Below, one piece after another: positions 35,054 to 44,029 of a DNA stretch of 64,000 bases; positions within the stretch are counted from its first letter, which is position 1, and every line of letters starts with the position of its first letter. Source of the stretch: JADCRZ01 sp037718865 (GTDB lineage: Bacteria; Bacteroidota; Bacteroidia; Chitinophagales; Chitinophagaceae). The notes under the pieces were generated by a model, which ran no database searches, was not told the origin of the DNA, and was given only the letters and a program-made list of their open reading frames with translations. The translations under genes were made by a program, and so were the position numbers. Location: contig JBBJMP010000005.1 of assembly GCA_037718865.1 (NCBI GenBank), positions 62,001 through 126,000 on the forward strand, written 5' to 3'.

Positions 35054-35392
35054 TTAATTTTTGAGCCTGTTCAGGAAATTCACATCCACTGAATGGGTAT
35101 TTCGATACAACATCACAATAATTGCAAGGCCTACACTTACTTCGGCGGCGGCCACTACCATGATAAAAAAAACGAACAATTGGCCATCGGTGCCATTAGA
35201 CGGTGTGCTGGTACGATCAGCTAGGTATGCGGCATGGTGCATTTTTGAAAAAGCAACCAACAATAAATTTGCAGCATTCAGCATCAGCTCAATGCACATA
35301 AATATAATGATAGAATTTCGGCGTGTCAACACGCCTATTACTCCGATACAAAAAAGTGAAATGGCGACAAATATATAATAATTGATAGGCAT
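35054..35392 (-). CDS. nuoK: NADH-quinone oxidoreductase subunit K
   Basis: A 112-residue protein with three membrane helices. It keeps the family's CIELMLNAANLLLVAF helix with its buried Glu and the VVAAAEVSVGLAIIVML helix. 50 bases before nuoL; a 189-base gap with TGTGC repeats separates it from nuoJ. Confidence 0.96.
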   Translation of the reverse strand: MPINYYIFVAISLFCIGVIGVLTRRNSIIIFMCIELMLNAANLLLVAFSKMHHAAYLADRTSTPSNGTDGQLFVFFIMVVAAAEVSVGLAIIVMLYRNTHSVDVNFLNRLKN

Positions 35393-35397
35393 AGAAT

Positions 35398-35459
35398 AAT
35401 GTGCGAATTTGCGAATGTGCGGATGTGCGAATTAGAAATGTGCGAATTTGCAAATTTGC
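35398..35459. repeat. TGTGC-type repeat tract between nuoK and nuoJ
   Basis: Alternating GTGCGAAT, TTGCGAAT and GTGCGGAT units. A second tract in the opposite orientation (35549-35580) lies at the nuoJ end of the same gap, so the two could pair as an imperfect hairpin. Confidence 0.65.
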
Positions 35460-35548
35460 TTAAACACAATCTCACATTCATTACTGCCTTTAATAATATC
35501 TTTTATAGTTAAATTAAGACTGTTAACATCAAGTATACATCATATTTC

Positions 35549-35580
35549 CTCATTCGCACACCTGCACATTCGCACATGAT
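35549..35580. repeat. TGTGC-type repeat, inverted copy, next to nuoJ
   Basis: TCATTCGCACACCTGCACAT followed by TCGCACATGAT. It is the reverse-complement form of the 35398-35459 tract and abuts the nuoJ stop. Confidence 0.6.
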
Positions 35581-35581
35581 C

Positions 35582-36082
35582 CTATTCTTTTTTCCCTAAT
35601 ACCACCGCCCCTACCATAGCACTTAAAAATAATACACTGCTGATCTCGAAAGGAACTACATAATCATTAAATAAGGTCATTCCAAGATTGCCGATTAACC
35701 CGATGTCCCCTTCCCGGGTCTGGGCAACCTGGTTTTTATAATCAGCATCTTTTAATGCTGCAACCATTACCAGAAACAAACATCCTCCTGCAAGGGCGCC
35801 TGCCACTTTAAGCCACTTCTTTTTTTGCGGTTCAACATCTGAATTAAGGTTCATCAACATGATCACAAATAGAAATAAAACCATGATGGCACCGGCATAA
35901 ACAATGAGATTAACAATAGCAAGAAACTGCGCGTTTAGTAAAATGTAATGACCGGAAATAGCAAAAAATGTAATGATAAGATATAATACACTATAGATCA
36001 GGTTTTTGCTGGTAACAACCATTAAAGCACCGGCCAGAGCTAATACCGATAAAAACCAAAACAATAGTTGTGTTACACTCAT
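35582..36082 (-). CDS. nuoJ: NADH-quinone oxidoreductase subunit J
   Basis: A 166-residue membrane subunit with five hydrophobic helices. Family blocks: NLIYSVLYLIITFFAISGHY, FLAIVNLIVYAGAIMVLFLF and VIMLMNLNSD. 24 bases after nuoI. Confidence 0.95.
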   Translation of the reverse strand: MSVTQLLFWFLSVLALAGALMVVTSKNLIYSVLYLIITFFAISGHYILLNAQFLAIVNLIVYAGAIMVLFLFVIMLMNLNSDVEPQKKKWLKVAGALAGGCLFLVMVAALKDADYKNQVAQTREGDIGLIGNLGMTLFNDYVVPFEISSVLFLSAMVGAVVLGKKE

Positions 36083-36106
36083 TGTTGAGATGCAGGTTAG
36101 TGAGAT

Positions 36107-36661
36107 CTACAATTTATCTTTTTGCGAAGCCCTGTTTCCCAGCGCTTTTGCATATTCTTCCGGCTCTTTTTTAGGGTCTGGAATCAACAGGTCTTCCTTC
36201 GTGTAAATGAAACTGCCCCGTTCAAAATTGGAAGGCACAAAGGTCTCACTTAAATATACGGCATCTTTGGGACAAGCCTCTTCGCACAAACCGCAAAAAA
36301 TGCAACGCAGCATATTGATCTCATACTTGGCCGCGTATTTCTCTTCCCGGTATAAATGTTCTTCATCCGCTTTACGTTCTGCGGCTTCCATGGTGATTGC
36401 TTCGGATGGACAGGCAACGGCACATAAGCCACAGGCGGTACAACGTTCACGGCCTTCCTCATCGCGATTGAGGATCTGGAGACCACGCCAGACCGGGCTG
36501 AAAGGCCTTTTCTGTTCAGGATAACTTATGGTGGCCTTTTTCTTAAAAAAATGCCTTAACGTAATCAACATGCCCTTCATGATATTCCAGAGATAAATGC
36601 TCTCCAGGAAAGTCATGGGCTTGCGTTCCATTACTTTATTTCTCTTCGTTAACGACTCCAT
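36107..36661 (-). CDS. nuoI: NADH-quinone oxidoreductase subunit I (two [4Fe-4S] ferredoxin)
   Basis: A 184-residue peripheral subunit carrying clusters N6a and N6b: CTACGLCAVACP and CIFCGLCEEACP, each a CxxCxxCxxxCP ligand set. The start at 36659-36661 (MESLTKRNKV) is preferred to an upstream in-frame ATG at 36733 because the latter overlaps the region right after nuoH and adds 24 residues not expected for the family. Passes electrons towards NuoB. Confidence 0.95.
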   Translation of the reverse strand: MESLTKRNKVMERKPMTFLESIYLWNIMKGMLITLRHFFKKKATISYPEQKRPFSPVWRGLQILNRDEEGRERCTACGLCAVACPSEAITMEAAERKADEEHLYREEKYAAKYEINMLRCIFCGLCEEACPKDAVYLSETFVPSNFERGSFIYTKEDLLIPDPKKEPEEYAKALGNRASQKDKL

Positions 36662-36747
36662 TTCAATCTCCTGCTTTCTTTTAAGTTTCGCAAAAATATA
36701 CGTTAAAGCATTACGCCACTCTTTCCCACACACATTTAATCAGGCAA

Positions 36748-37803
36748 TTATTTATCCAGCCACAGGATGATAGCTCCGGTCAACAGCATATTGAATAAAG
36801 CCAGTGGAATTAAACCCTTCCATCCAAGGCTCATGAGCTGATCATAACGGAAACGGGGAACTGTCCACCGCACCCACATGAACACAAAAATAAAAATCAC
36901 TATTTTAACAAGTAACGCAACCATTCCAACTATGGCAGCAATGTTTATACTAAGGGTGGACTCGTCAACAAAAGGCATATCATAACCTCCGAAAAATAAA
37001 GTGGCCATGATGGCACTGCTTATAAACATGTTAATGTATTCGGCAAAAAGGTAAAAACCCAACTTCATCGATGAATATTCCTGGTGGTAGCCGAAATTCA
37101 ATTCATTTTCTGCCTCTGATAAATCAAAGGGCGTCCGGTTACATTCAGCGAAGGCACAAATAAAAAAGATCAGGAAACCCAGGGGCTGGTAAACCACATT
37201 CCACCAATGCCCGGGCATCATTTGCTGTTCAACGATGGTTTTCATACTTAACGAACCCGTCAGCATAAGCAAGGCAATCAGGGATAAGCCCATCGCCAGT
37301 TCATACGAAATGATCTGCGACGCACCCCGGATGGCTGCCAGCAAAGAGAATTTATTGTTTGAGGCCCAGCCGCCTATCATGATTCCATAGACACCCATAC
37401 TCACCACACCAAATATATACAGGATACCGATATTGATATCAGCGATCTGCAGATCTATGGTCCGTCCAAACAGTTCTACCTTATTTCCCCAGGGAACAAC
37501 AGCGCTTGTCATCATCGCCGTCAGCATAGCCATGCAGGGACCAAGAACGAACAAGAATTTATTTGAGCTGTTCGGAATAATCTCTTCCTTCATAAATAAT
37601 TTCAATCCGTCTGCGAGTGGTTGCAGTAAGCCCATTGGCCCGGCCCGGTTTGGCCCCTGCCTGTCCTGGATGAAAGCAGCGACCTTTCGCTCAGCATAAG
37701 TCTCATACATGGCAATGACAAGAGAAGCGCTTACTATGACCACGATGAGCCCCAGCTTTTCCGCAATAGTACCCCAATCAATCGCAAGTAAGATGGATGT
37801 CAT
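36748..37803 (-). CDS. nuoH: NADH-quinone oxidoreductase subunit H
   Basis: A 351-residue membrane subunit forming the quinone pocket and the link to the peripheral arm. Family blocks: YAERKVAAFIQDRQGPNRAG, FAECNRTPFDLSEAENEL and YSSMKLGFYLFAEYINMF. Length normal. 23 bases after nuoG. Confidence 0.97.
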   Translation of the reverse strand: MTSILLAIDWGTIAEKLGLIVVIVSASLVIAMYETYAERKVAAFIQDRQGPNRAGPMGLLQPLADGLKLFMKEEIIPNSSNKFLFVLGPCMAMLTAMMTSAVVPWGNKVELFGRTIDLQIADINIGILYIFGVVSMGVYGIMIGGWASNNKFSLLAAIRGASQIISYELAMGLSLIALLMLTGSLSMKTIVEQQMMPGHWWNVVYQPLGFLIFFICAFAECNRTPFDLSEAENELNFGYHQEYSSMKLGFYLFAEYINMFISSAIMATLFFGGYDMPFVDESTLSINIAAIVGMVALLVKIVIFIFVFMWVRWTVPRFRYDQLMSLGWKGLIPLALFNMLLTGAIILWLDK

Positions 37804-37826
37804 TTTGGTTATGTTGTATGATCATT

Positions 37827-38930
37827 TTATTTGTATTCACTACTCCCTTCCTTATTATAATCTTGCGAATGGGGAGCACCAGGTAGCTCAGACAAATCAA
37901 TCTCCGGGCGGTTTACGCCGCTTACTTCATGAATTTCCATGAGCTGTTTAGGCTTTCTTCCATCAAGCACTCTTGGTAAAAATTCATCAGGCATTTTTAA
38001 TCCCGTATACTTACCCTGTGAAATAACGGAATGCCGGTTTACTTTTGTAGGGCCTTCAACGATCCAGTCCGCGGTGTTTTTCTTATGGAACCGGCAGGTG
38101 TTGCAGATCCAGTCCACCACTTCGCCCCACTGATCCTTACGGGCGGTTACCCGGAATACTTCAGGTCCCCGATTCCAGAGGGTGACTTTGCCACAGCATA
38201 CTGAGCAATCACGATGGGCTTCCATCGGTTTCAGGAACCATACCCTGTTTTTAAAGCGAAAGGTTTTATCGGTTAATGCTCCTACCGGGCATACATCGAT
38301 CATATTGCCGCTAAAGTCGTTATCAATCGCCTTTGAGATATAGGTAGATATTTCGGAGTGGTCTCCCCTGTCTAATATTCCATGGACGCGTGTATCGGTA
38401 AGCTGATCGGCCACATAGGTACACCGGTAGCAAAGAATGCAGCGGGTCATGTGTAGTTGAATATAGGGGCCGATATCTTCCCTTTCAAAGGTCCTTCTGG
38501 GGAACTCATAACGTGTACCTGCTGAACCGTGTTCATAACCCAAGTCCTGTAAGTGGCATTCGCCGGCCTGGTCGCAGATGGGACAGTCCAGCGGATGATT
38601 GATCAGCAAAAATTCTACTACGCCGTTCCTTGCCTCCACCACTTTCTCGCTGGTGATGTTTTTAATGATCATACCATCCATAACATTAGTTCTGCATGAT
38701 GCTACCAGTTTAGGCATCGGCCGGGGATCAGCCGCCGATCCTGCGGCAACCTCAACCAGGCATGTTCTGCATTTCCCACCACTGCCTTTAAGTTTGCTGT
38801 AATAACACATGGCGGGCGGAGCCACTTCGCCACCAATCTTTCTTGCAGCGTTTAAAATTGAAGTGCCCTGTTCAACATCAACAGTGATATCGTCTATGGT
38901 TACTTTAATTAATTTTTTATCTTCAGCCAT
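37827..38930 (-). CDS. nuoG: NADH-quinone oxidoreductase subunit G, short form
   Basis: A 367-residue protein. The N-terminal [2Fe-2S] domain (CYYSKLKGSGGKCRTCLVEV, ending near C64), the His/Cys-ligated and [4Fe-4S] sites (HPLDCPICDQAGECHLQDLG; CILCYRCTYVAD, then DVCPVG) and a further Cys-rich part (CSVCCGKVTLW, WICNTCRF) are present. The large molybdopterin-like C-terminal domain of NuoG (usually ~700-900 aa in total) is absent. This short form is usual in Bacteroidota. Carries electrons from NuoE/F towards NuoI. Confidence 0.93.
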   Translation of the reverse strand: MAEDKKLIKVTIDDITVDVEQGTSILNAARKIGGEVAPPAMCYYSKLKGSGGKCRTCLVEVAAGSAADPRPMPKLVASCRTNVMDGMIIKNITSEKVVEARNGVVEFLLINHPLDCPICDQAGECHLQDLGYEHGSAGTRYEFPRRTFEREDIGPYIQLHMTRCILCYRCTYVADQLTDTRVHGILDRGDHSEISTYISKAIDNDFSGNMIDVCPVGALTDKTFRFKNRVWFLKPMEAHRDCSVCCGKVTLWNRGPEVFRVTARKDQWGEVVDWICNTCRFHKKNTADWIVEGPTKVNRHSVISQGKYTGLKMPDEFLPRVLDGRKPKQLMEIHEVSGVNRPEIDLSELPGAPHSQDYNKEGSSEYK

Positions 38931-38967
38931 ATGTAATCTTTGCTCATTAATGTTGAAAGTCTGAGGT

Positions 38968-40314
38968 TTAAGCTGTGGCCAGAGAATCTGTATACCGGCC
39001 TAAACCGTAATTCCTCTTAAGGCATTCCTGCGGGTTCAGCACATGCCATTCAAATTCATCCCTGAAATGACGGATGGCTGCAGCGACTGGCCATGCTGCA
39101 GCATCACCCAGCGGACAAATGGTATTGCCTTCAATTTTCCGTTGGATGTCCCATAACAAATCAATATCACTCATTTTTCCTTTGCCATATTCGATATTCT
39201 TAAGTATTTTTTCCATCCAGCCCGTTCCCTCGCGGCAAGGAGAACACTGACCGCAACTTTCATGGTGATAGAAGCGTGCTAGCGATAAGGTATGTCGCAC
39301 TACGCACTGGTCTTCATCCAGCACAATGAAACCACCGGAACCCATCATGGATCCGGTGGCAAATCCACCATCAGCGAGGCTCTCATAGTTCATCATCCTG
39401 GATTCACCCTTGGCTGTTTTCAATAACAGATTCGCTGGCAGAATGGGAACCGACGAACCTCCCGGGATACAGGCCTTAAGCCTTTTTCCGTTTGCAATGC
39501 CTCCGCAGTAATCTTCACTGAAAATAAACTCTTCCACTGAAATGGTCATGTCAATTTCATAAATACCCGGTTTGTTAATGTTGCCGCAGGCACTGATCAG
39601 CTTTGTTCCGGTAGATTTTCCTACTCCTATCCTGGAATAATTTTCACCCCCTTCATTAATGATGGGCACAACCGCGGCTAGTGTTTCCACGTTATTGACC
39701 ACTGTTGGACAATCCCATAAACCTTTGACGGCAGGAAATGGCGGTTTTATGCGGGGCAATCCCCGTTTGCCTTCAAGGCTTTCGAGCAAAGCTGTTTCCT
39801 CACCGCATATATAAGCACCCGCTCCACGATGTACATAAATTTCACAGTCAAATCCGCTCTCCAAAATGTTTTTCCCCAGCCATCCATTTTGTTTGGATTC
39901 TGCTATGGCACTTTCCAGTATTTCTGCTATCCACGCATACTCACCCCTGATATAAATGTAAGTACGTTTGCTTCCCAGTGCGAAAGATGAAACGATAAGG
40001 CCCTCTATCAACAGGTGAGGCAGGAATTCCATCAGATACCTGTCTTTAAAAGTGCCCGGTTCGCTTTCATCTGCATTGCAGACCAGATATCTCGGCACGC
40101 CTTCAGGCTTGGCCAAAAAGCTCCATTTCATGCCTGTAGGGAAACCCGCCCCCCCACGACCACGCAAACCGCTTTTCTTTACTTCTTCCACTATATCCAA
40201 TTGCGACATCTTAAAGGCCTTTTCCACGCTTTGGTAACCGCCTTCCCGGCGATATACATCATAGGTGCGAATATCCTCAACATGCGCTTTTTCTAATAAC
40301 AATTTTCGTATCAT
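38968..40314 (-). CDS. nuoF: NADH-quinone oxidoreductase subunit F (NADH/FMN-binding)
   Basis: A 448-residue protein. FMN/NADH-binding blocks RGRGGAGFPTGMKWSF and GAGAYICGEETALLESLEGK and a [4Fe-4S] site with ESCGQCSPCREGT plus a distal Cys in NTICPLGD. NADH is oxidised here. The start at 40312-40314 (MIRKLLLEKA) fits the family; an ATG eight codons upstream is possible. The VOC gene separates it from nuoE. Confidence 0.96.
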   Translation of the reverse strand: MIRKLLLEKAHVEDIRTYDVYRREGGYQSVEKAFKMSQLDIVEEVKKSGLRGRGGAGFPTGMKWSFLAKPEGVPRYLVCNADESEPGTFKDRYLMEFLPHLLIEGLIVSSFALGSKRTYIYIRGEYAWIAEILESAIAESKQNGWLGKNILESGFDCEIYVHRGAGAYICGEETALLESLEGKRGLPRIKPPFPAVKGLWDCPTVVNNVETLAAVVPIINEGGENYSRIGVGKSTGTKLISACGNINKPGIYEIDMTISVEEFIFSEDYCGGIANGKRLKACIPGGSSVPILPANLLLKTAKGESRMMNYESLADGGFATGSMMGSGGFIVLDEDQCVVRHTLSLARFYHHESCGQCSPCREGTGWMEKILKNIEYGKGKMSDIDLLWDIQRKIEGNTICPLGDAAAWPVAAAIRHFRDEFEWHVLNPQECLKRNYGLGRYTDSLATA

Positions 40315-40389
40315 AATATTAGCGTTAAGCCGTTCCATCTCAATAAGAGGTGGTCGCTTATGGTTTTATAACTTACCTTAATACACTGA

Positions 40390-40797
40390 TTATTTATTAA
40401 GCTCACAGTTAAACATCCAGTTAATACCAAACTTATCGGTCAGCATCCCAAAACGGGCACCCCAGAATGTATCCTGTAAAGGCATACTCACTTTGCCACC
40501 GTCGGCTAATTTGTTGAATACTTCATCCATTTTAGCGGTATCCTTAACATCTAGGGACAGATGAACATTAGATCCCTTTGTTGTCTCATTACCTGGCATG
40601 GAATCACTGACCATAATCACGTTATCATCAAATTCAAAAGTGGAATGCATGATCTTATCCTTGTAGTTGTCCGCTGAAGGCATGGGAGTTTCTCCGTATC
40701 GCTGAATTCCCTTGATCTCCCCTCCCAGTATATCTTTGTAAAAATTCAATGCGTCTTCAGCATTGCCTGCATACATAATATAAGGTATAAGTTTCAT
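40390..40797 (-). CDS. VOC (glyoxalase/PhnB-like) protein inside the nuo operon
   Basis: A 135-residue protein of the PhnB/3-demethylubiquinone-methyltransferase-like branch of the VOC superfamily: IPYIMYAGNAEDALNFYKDI, MHSTFEFDDNVIMVSDSMPG and DTFWGARFGMLTDKFGINWM. Such proteins form beta-alpha-beta-beta-beta dimers with varied functions. It lies between nuoE (43 bases upstream) and nuoF (75 bases downstream) on the same strand, so it is probably co-transcribed. No link to complex I function is known to me; it may be a neutral insertion. Confidence 0.85.
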   Translation of the reverse strand: MKLIPYIMYAGNAEDALNFYKDILGGEIKGIQRYGETPMPSADNYKDKIMHSTFEFDDNVIMVSDSMPGNETTKGSNVHLSLDVKDTAKMDEVFNKLADGGKVSMPLQDTFWGARFGMLTDKFGINWMFNCELNK

Positions 40798-40840
40798 ATC
40801 GTAATTGATTTACTTTGTTTAAGCATGCTAATGATCTCTT

Positions 40841-41344
40841 TCAGTTTACATTGGTCAGCACTGCCTTTCTTTTACACTCCTCTACGATTTCATCCACTTT
40901 TAAAGGCGTCAGGTGCTCACGGAAGTGTTGTCCGAGCTGCATCACCGGTGCGTATCCGCAGGCTCCTAAACATTCAACCGTTTTCAGGGTAAATAAACCA
41001 TCGGGCGTAGTTTCCCCTACCCTGATCTCTAATTTTTGTTTGATGTAATCTATGATCTGATCGCTGCCATTCACCATGCATGGGCCGGTCTGGCAAACTT
41101 CAAACAGGTATTTACCGACTGGTTTCAAGTTATACATTGAGTAAAAACTAGCCACTTCATATACTTCAATGGGTTGAATATTCAATAATGAAGCAACATA
41201 ATCCATTACCGGCACATCAAGCCATCCGCCAAATTCATCCTGGGCAAGGTGAAGTAGGGGAATCAAAGCACTTTTCTGTTTACCATCCGGATACCGAGCA
41301 ATGATCTCCTCTACCTTTTTTAATTTCTCCTCAGATAATTTCAT
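40841..41344 (-). CDS. nuoE: NADH-quinone oxidoreductase subunit E ([2Fe-2S])
   Basis: A 167-residue thioredoxin-like ferredoxin. Ligands of cluster N1a: CQTGPC, then CLGAC near residue 127-131. Also IARYPDGKQKSALIPLLHLA and YEVASFYSMYNLKPVGKY, normal for the family. 84 bases separate it from nuoD, filled partly by a TGTGC-type repeat. Confidence 0.95.
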   Translation of the reverse strand: MKLSEEKLKKVEEIIARYPDGKQKSALIPLLHLAQDEFGGWLDVPVMDYVASLLNIQPIEVYEVASFYSMYNLKPVGKYLFEVCQTGPCMVNGSDQIIDYIKQKLEIRVGETTPDGLFTLKTVECLGACGYAPVMQLGQHFREHLTPLKVDEIVEECKRKAVLTNVN

Positions 41345-41390
41345 GGTATTTTTTTAAAATGCCCAACAATTAGACATAATATCGATTACT

Positions 41391-41423
41391 CATCCGCAAA
41401 TCCGCACATGCAAACCGCACATT
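41391..41423. repeat. TGTGC-type repeat between nuoD and nuoE
   Basis: Four units in reverse-complement form (CATCCGCAAATCCGCACATG and on) in the 83-base gap. Confidence 0.6.
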
Positions 41424-41427
41424 AACT

Positions 41428-42651
41428 TTATCCGTCCATTTCCCCTGCGATCAGATTTAGACTGCTCAGGGTAACCAGGGCGTCACTCAGCATGCTTCCC
41501 TTAATAAGTTCTTCAAATGCCTGGTAGTAAATAAAACAGGGCCTTCTGAAGTGTAAACGATAAGGACTGCGGCCTCCATCACTGATCAGATAGAATCCCA
41601 ATTCACCATTACCCCCTTCGACCGCGTGATACACTTCTCCTTTGGGGATGTCTGTTTCTCCCATAATGATCTTGAAATGATAAATCAGCGCCTCCATTTT
41701 AGTATATACATCCTGCTTCTCAGGAAGATAGTATTCAGGGACATCGGCATGGAACACTTCGGCATCAGCGCCTTTAAACTCCTGTACCTTCCGGTACGCC
41801 TGTTCTATAATGCTAAGGGACTGTTTCATTTCCTCATTACGCACCAGGAACCGGTCATAATTGTCACCTGTTTTTCCAACCGGTATGATAAAGTCAAAAT
41901 CTGTATAACTGCAATAAGGGCTGTGAACCCTTACATCATAATCAACGCCGGCTGCCCTGAGATTGGGGCCGGTAAATCCATAGTTCAATGCCCTTTCGGC
42001 GCTTATGCCCCCATTTCCCATCGTTCTCTCCATGAAGATCCGGTTTCGCATGAACAGGTTATTGAATTCATCCAGGACCTTTGGATATTCTTCTAAAAAC
42101 TTTTCCAGCTTTTCAAAGGCAGTGTTGGTAAAATTGCGTTCAAAACCACCGATACGCCCAATATTTGTAGTCAACCTCGACCCACATACTTCTTCGTATA
42201 TCTCATAGATCAGTTCGCGGTATTGCATTACGTATAAAAATCCGGTATAAGCACCCGTATCAACCCCTACGATCGAATTGCAAATCAAGTGATCGGAAAT
42301 GCGGGCCAGCTCCATAATAATGACGCGGAGGTAATCGACCCTTTTAGGAAGCGTCAAACCCAATAATTTCTCACAGGTAAGATGCCAGCCCATATTGTTT
42401 ATCGGGGCTGAACAATAATTCATTCGGTCGGTAAGGGGAGTGATCTGGTATAAAGGGCGCCGTTCGGCAATTTTTTCGAACGCCCTGTGGATGTACCCGA
42501 TAGTTTGTTCAGCAGCAACAATACGCTCTCCATCCAGTTCAAGGACGTTTTGAAAAACACCGTGCGTGGCCGGATGTGTTGGTCCAACATTAAGCGTTGT
42601 TGTTGTTTTTTCAATACTTCCTTCCGGTAACTTTATATGATGTTCAAACAT
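41428..42651 (-). CDS. nuoD: NADH-quinone oxidoreductase subunit D (49-kDa type)
   Basis: A 407-residue protein, unfused from NuoC. Family blocks: NVGPTHPATHGVFQNVLELD, DRMNYCSAPINNMGWHLTCE and GRIGGFERNF. Forms the quinone site with NuoB and NuoH. A repeat-bearing gap of 101 bases lies before it. Confidence 0.96.
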   Translation of the reverse strand: MFEHHIKLPEGSIEKTTTTLNVGPTHPATHGVFQNVLELDGERIVAAEQTIGYIHRAFEKIAERRPLYQITPLTDRMNYCSAPINNMGWHLTCEKLLGLTLPKRVDYLRVIIMELARISDHLICNSIVGVDTGAYTGFLYVMQYRELIYEIYEEVCGSRLTTNIGRIGGFERNFTNTAFEKLEKFLEEYPKVLDEFNNLFMRNRIFMERTMGNGGISAERALNYGFTGPNLRAAGVDYDVRVHSPYCSYTDFDFIIPVGKTGDNYDRFLVRNEEMKQSLSIIEQAYRKVQEFKGADAEVFHADVPEYYLPEKQDVYTKMEALIYHFKIIMGETDIPKGEVYHAVEGGNGELGFYLISDGGRSPYRLHFRRPCFIYYQAFEELIKGSMLSDALVTLSSLNLIAGEMDG

Positions 42652-42680
42652 ATTTATTTTATAGTTCGGCGTTCAAAATT

Positions 42681-42745
42681 CGAAGTTCAGGGATCAGAGT
42701 TCCAGGTTCAGACTTCAAAGTCTCCAATCTGAACTTTGAACTTCG
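42681..42745. repeat. inverted repeat between nuoC and nuoD
   Basis: CGAAGTTCA (42681-42689) and TGAACTTCG (42737-42745), with further GTTCAAA/TTTGAAC-type units inside and outside, forming a long imperfect hairpin within the 101-base gap. Confidence 0.6.
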
Positions 42746-42752
42746 AACTCCT

Positions 42753-43253
42753 TCATCCTCTTCCAAACATCTCATCATCTTTATCCCTTCTGGTCTGGTC
42801 TTCCATCGGAAACTCTTTACGCATCGGAAAATAATCCATTTCCTCTACATTCTGAATACGTTTTAAATTTGGATGACCAATAAAATTTACCCCAAAAAAA
42901 TCATACGTTTCCCGCTCCATCCAGTTTGAACAGGCATATAATTTGGTTGCTGTAAATACATCCGGTTGAGTAATGTCGGTGTACACTTTAAAACGTAAAC
43001 GAATATTGTCAACCAGGTTGTGCAAAAGATAAACAACTGCTAATTCTTCTCCTGTTCGTTCGGGATAATGCACTACAAACAGGTCGGTTAGAAATTGAAA
43101 ATGCAATTCCGGGTCATCAAAAAGGAATTGCAGTATTTTAAGGTTCATGTTTTTCGGTGCCGTAAAACATAGAAGCCCATACGTCTCTTCCCATGAAGTC
43201 AGTTGATCGCCAAATTTTTCTATTAATCGTTGCCTGATAAAATCGTTTGTCAT
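42753..43253 (-). CDS. nuoC: NADH-quinone oxidoreductase subunit C (30-kDa type)
   Basis: A 166-residue peripheral subunit. Recognised by LHFQFLTDLFVVHYPER and the C-terminal block NWMERETYDFFGVNFIGHPN. 85 bases separate it from nuoB. Confidence 0.94.
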   Translation of the reverse strand: MTNDFIRQRLIEKFGDQLTSWEETYGLLCFTAPKNMNLKILQFLFDDPELHFQFLTDLFVVHYPERTGEELAVVYLLHNLVDNIRLRFKVYTDITQPDVFTATKLYACSNWMERETYDFFGVNFIGHPNLKRIQNVEEMDYFPMRKEFPMEDQTRRDKDDEMFGRG

Positions 43254-43338
43254 AAGCGTCCATTTCCGTCCGGAGCAAGGAAATTATTTGATAAATGTCT
43301 TATTATTAATAATCCCTCCGCAGGAGGGCCGTAAAGGC

Positions 43339-43920
43339 CTACTGAATCCCGTAACTGGACATCAGTTCTTGATAGCGGTCGCCATTCCTGCGTCTGGTGC
43401 TTTCCTGCCCTATTAAATCCTGTATCTTCATTATGCCGTCAATAATGGCTTCCGGCCTGGGAGGACATCCTGGAACATAAACGTCTACAGGTATTATCTG
43501 GTCTATGCCCTGCAGTACAGGATAGCTGTCAAATATGCCACCACTGCATGCACAGGCTCCAACTGATAGAACCCAACGCGGTTCTGCCATCTGTAAGTAC
43601 ACCTGCCTTAGAACGGGGCCCATTTTTTTTGCTATGGTTCCCATAACCATTAGCAAATCGCATTGCCTTGGTGAAAATCCAATTCGTTCCGCCCCAAACC
43701 TCGCCAGGTCGTAATGGGCACCCATAGTAGCCATAAATTCTATCCCGCAACAGGAAGTGGCAAAAGGTAAGGGCCAGATCGAGTTCTTACGGGCCAGCCC
43801 TACAACACTATTAAAACTTGTTGCAAAAAAACCTTCACCGGTATGGCCTTGCGGAGCATCGCCCACGTTAATCGGCTTTCCCCCCTCATTTTTTATATTA
43901 TATTGTACTGGACGTGCCAT
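43339..43920 (-). CDS. nuoB: NADH-quinone oxidoreductase subunit B ([4Fe-4S] N2)
   Basis: A 193-residue subunit. The N2 cluster ligands are visible: CC in ATSCCGIEFM, C in VGACACSGGIFDSY and C in VPGCPPRPEA. Donates electrons to quinone. Confidence 0.97.
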   Translation of the reverse strand: MARPVQYNIKNEGGKPINVGDAPQGHTGEGFFATSFNSVVGLARKNSIWPLPFATSCCGIEFMATMGAHYDLARFGAERIGFSPRQCDLLMVMGTIAKKMGPVLRQVYLQMAEPRWVLSVGACACSGGIFDSYPVLQGIDQIIPVDVYVPGCPPRPEAIIDGIMKIQDLIGQESTRRRNGDRYQELMSSYGIQ

Positions 43921-44029
43921 ATGAATTTCGCTTACCTCGATTTGGGAGGCTTTTTAAAAACAATGTAATATAAATAACACCACGAAACATTGGTTGTTGT
44001 AAGAAATCTTAATATATCATCAAACGTCG

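Noticed and set aside
43314..43339. CCCTCC/GGAGGG and GGCC/GGCC hairpins next to the nuoB stop
   Set aside because: Short stems and no clear function; could be chance in a short spacer.
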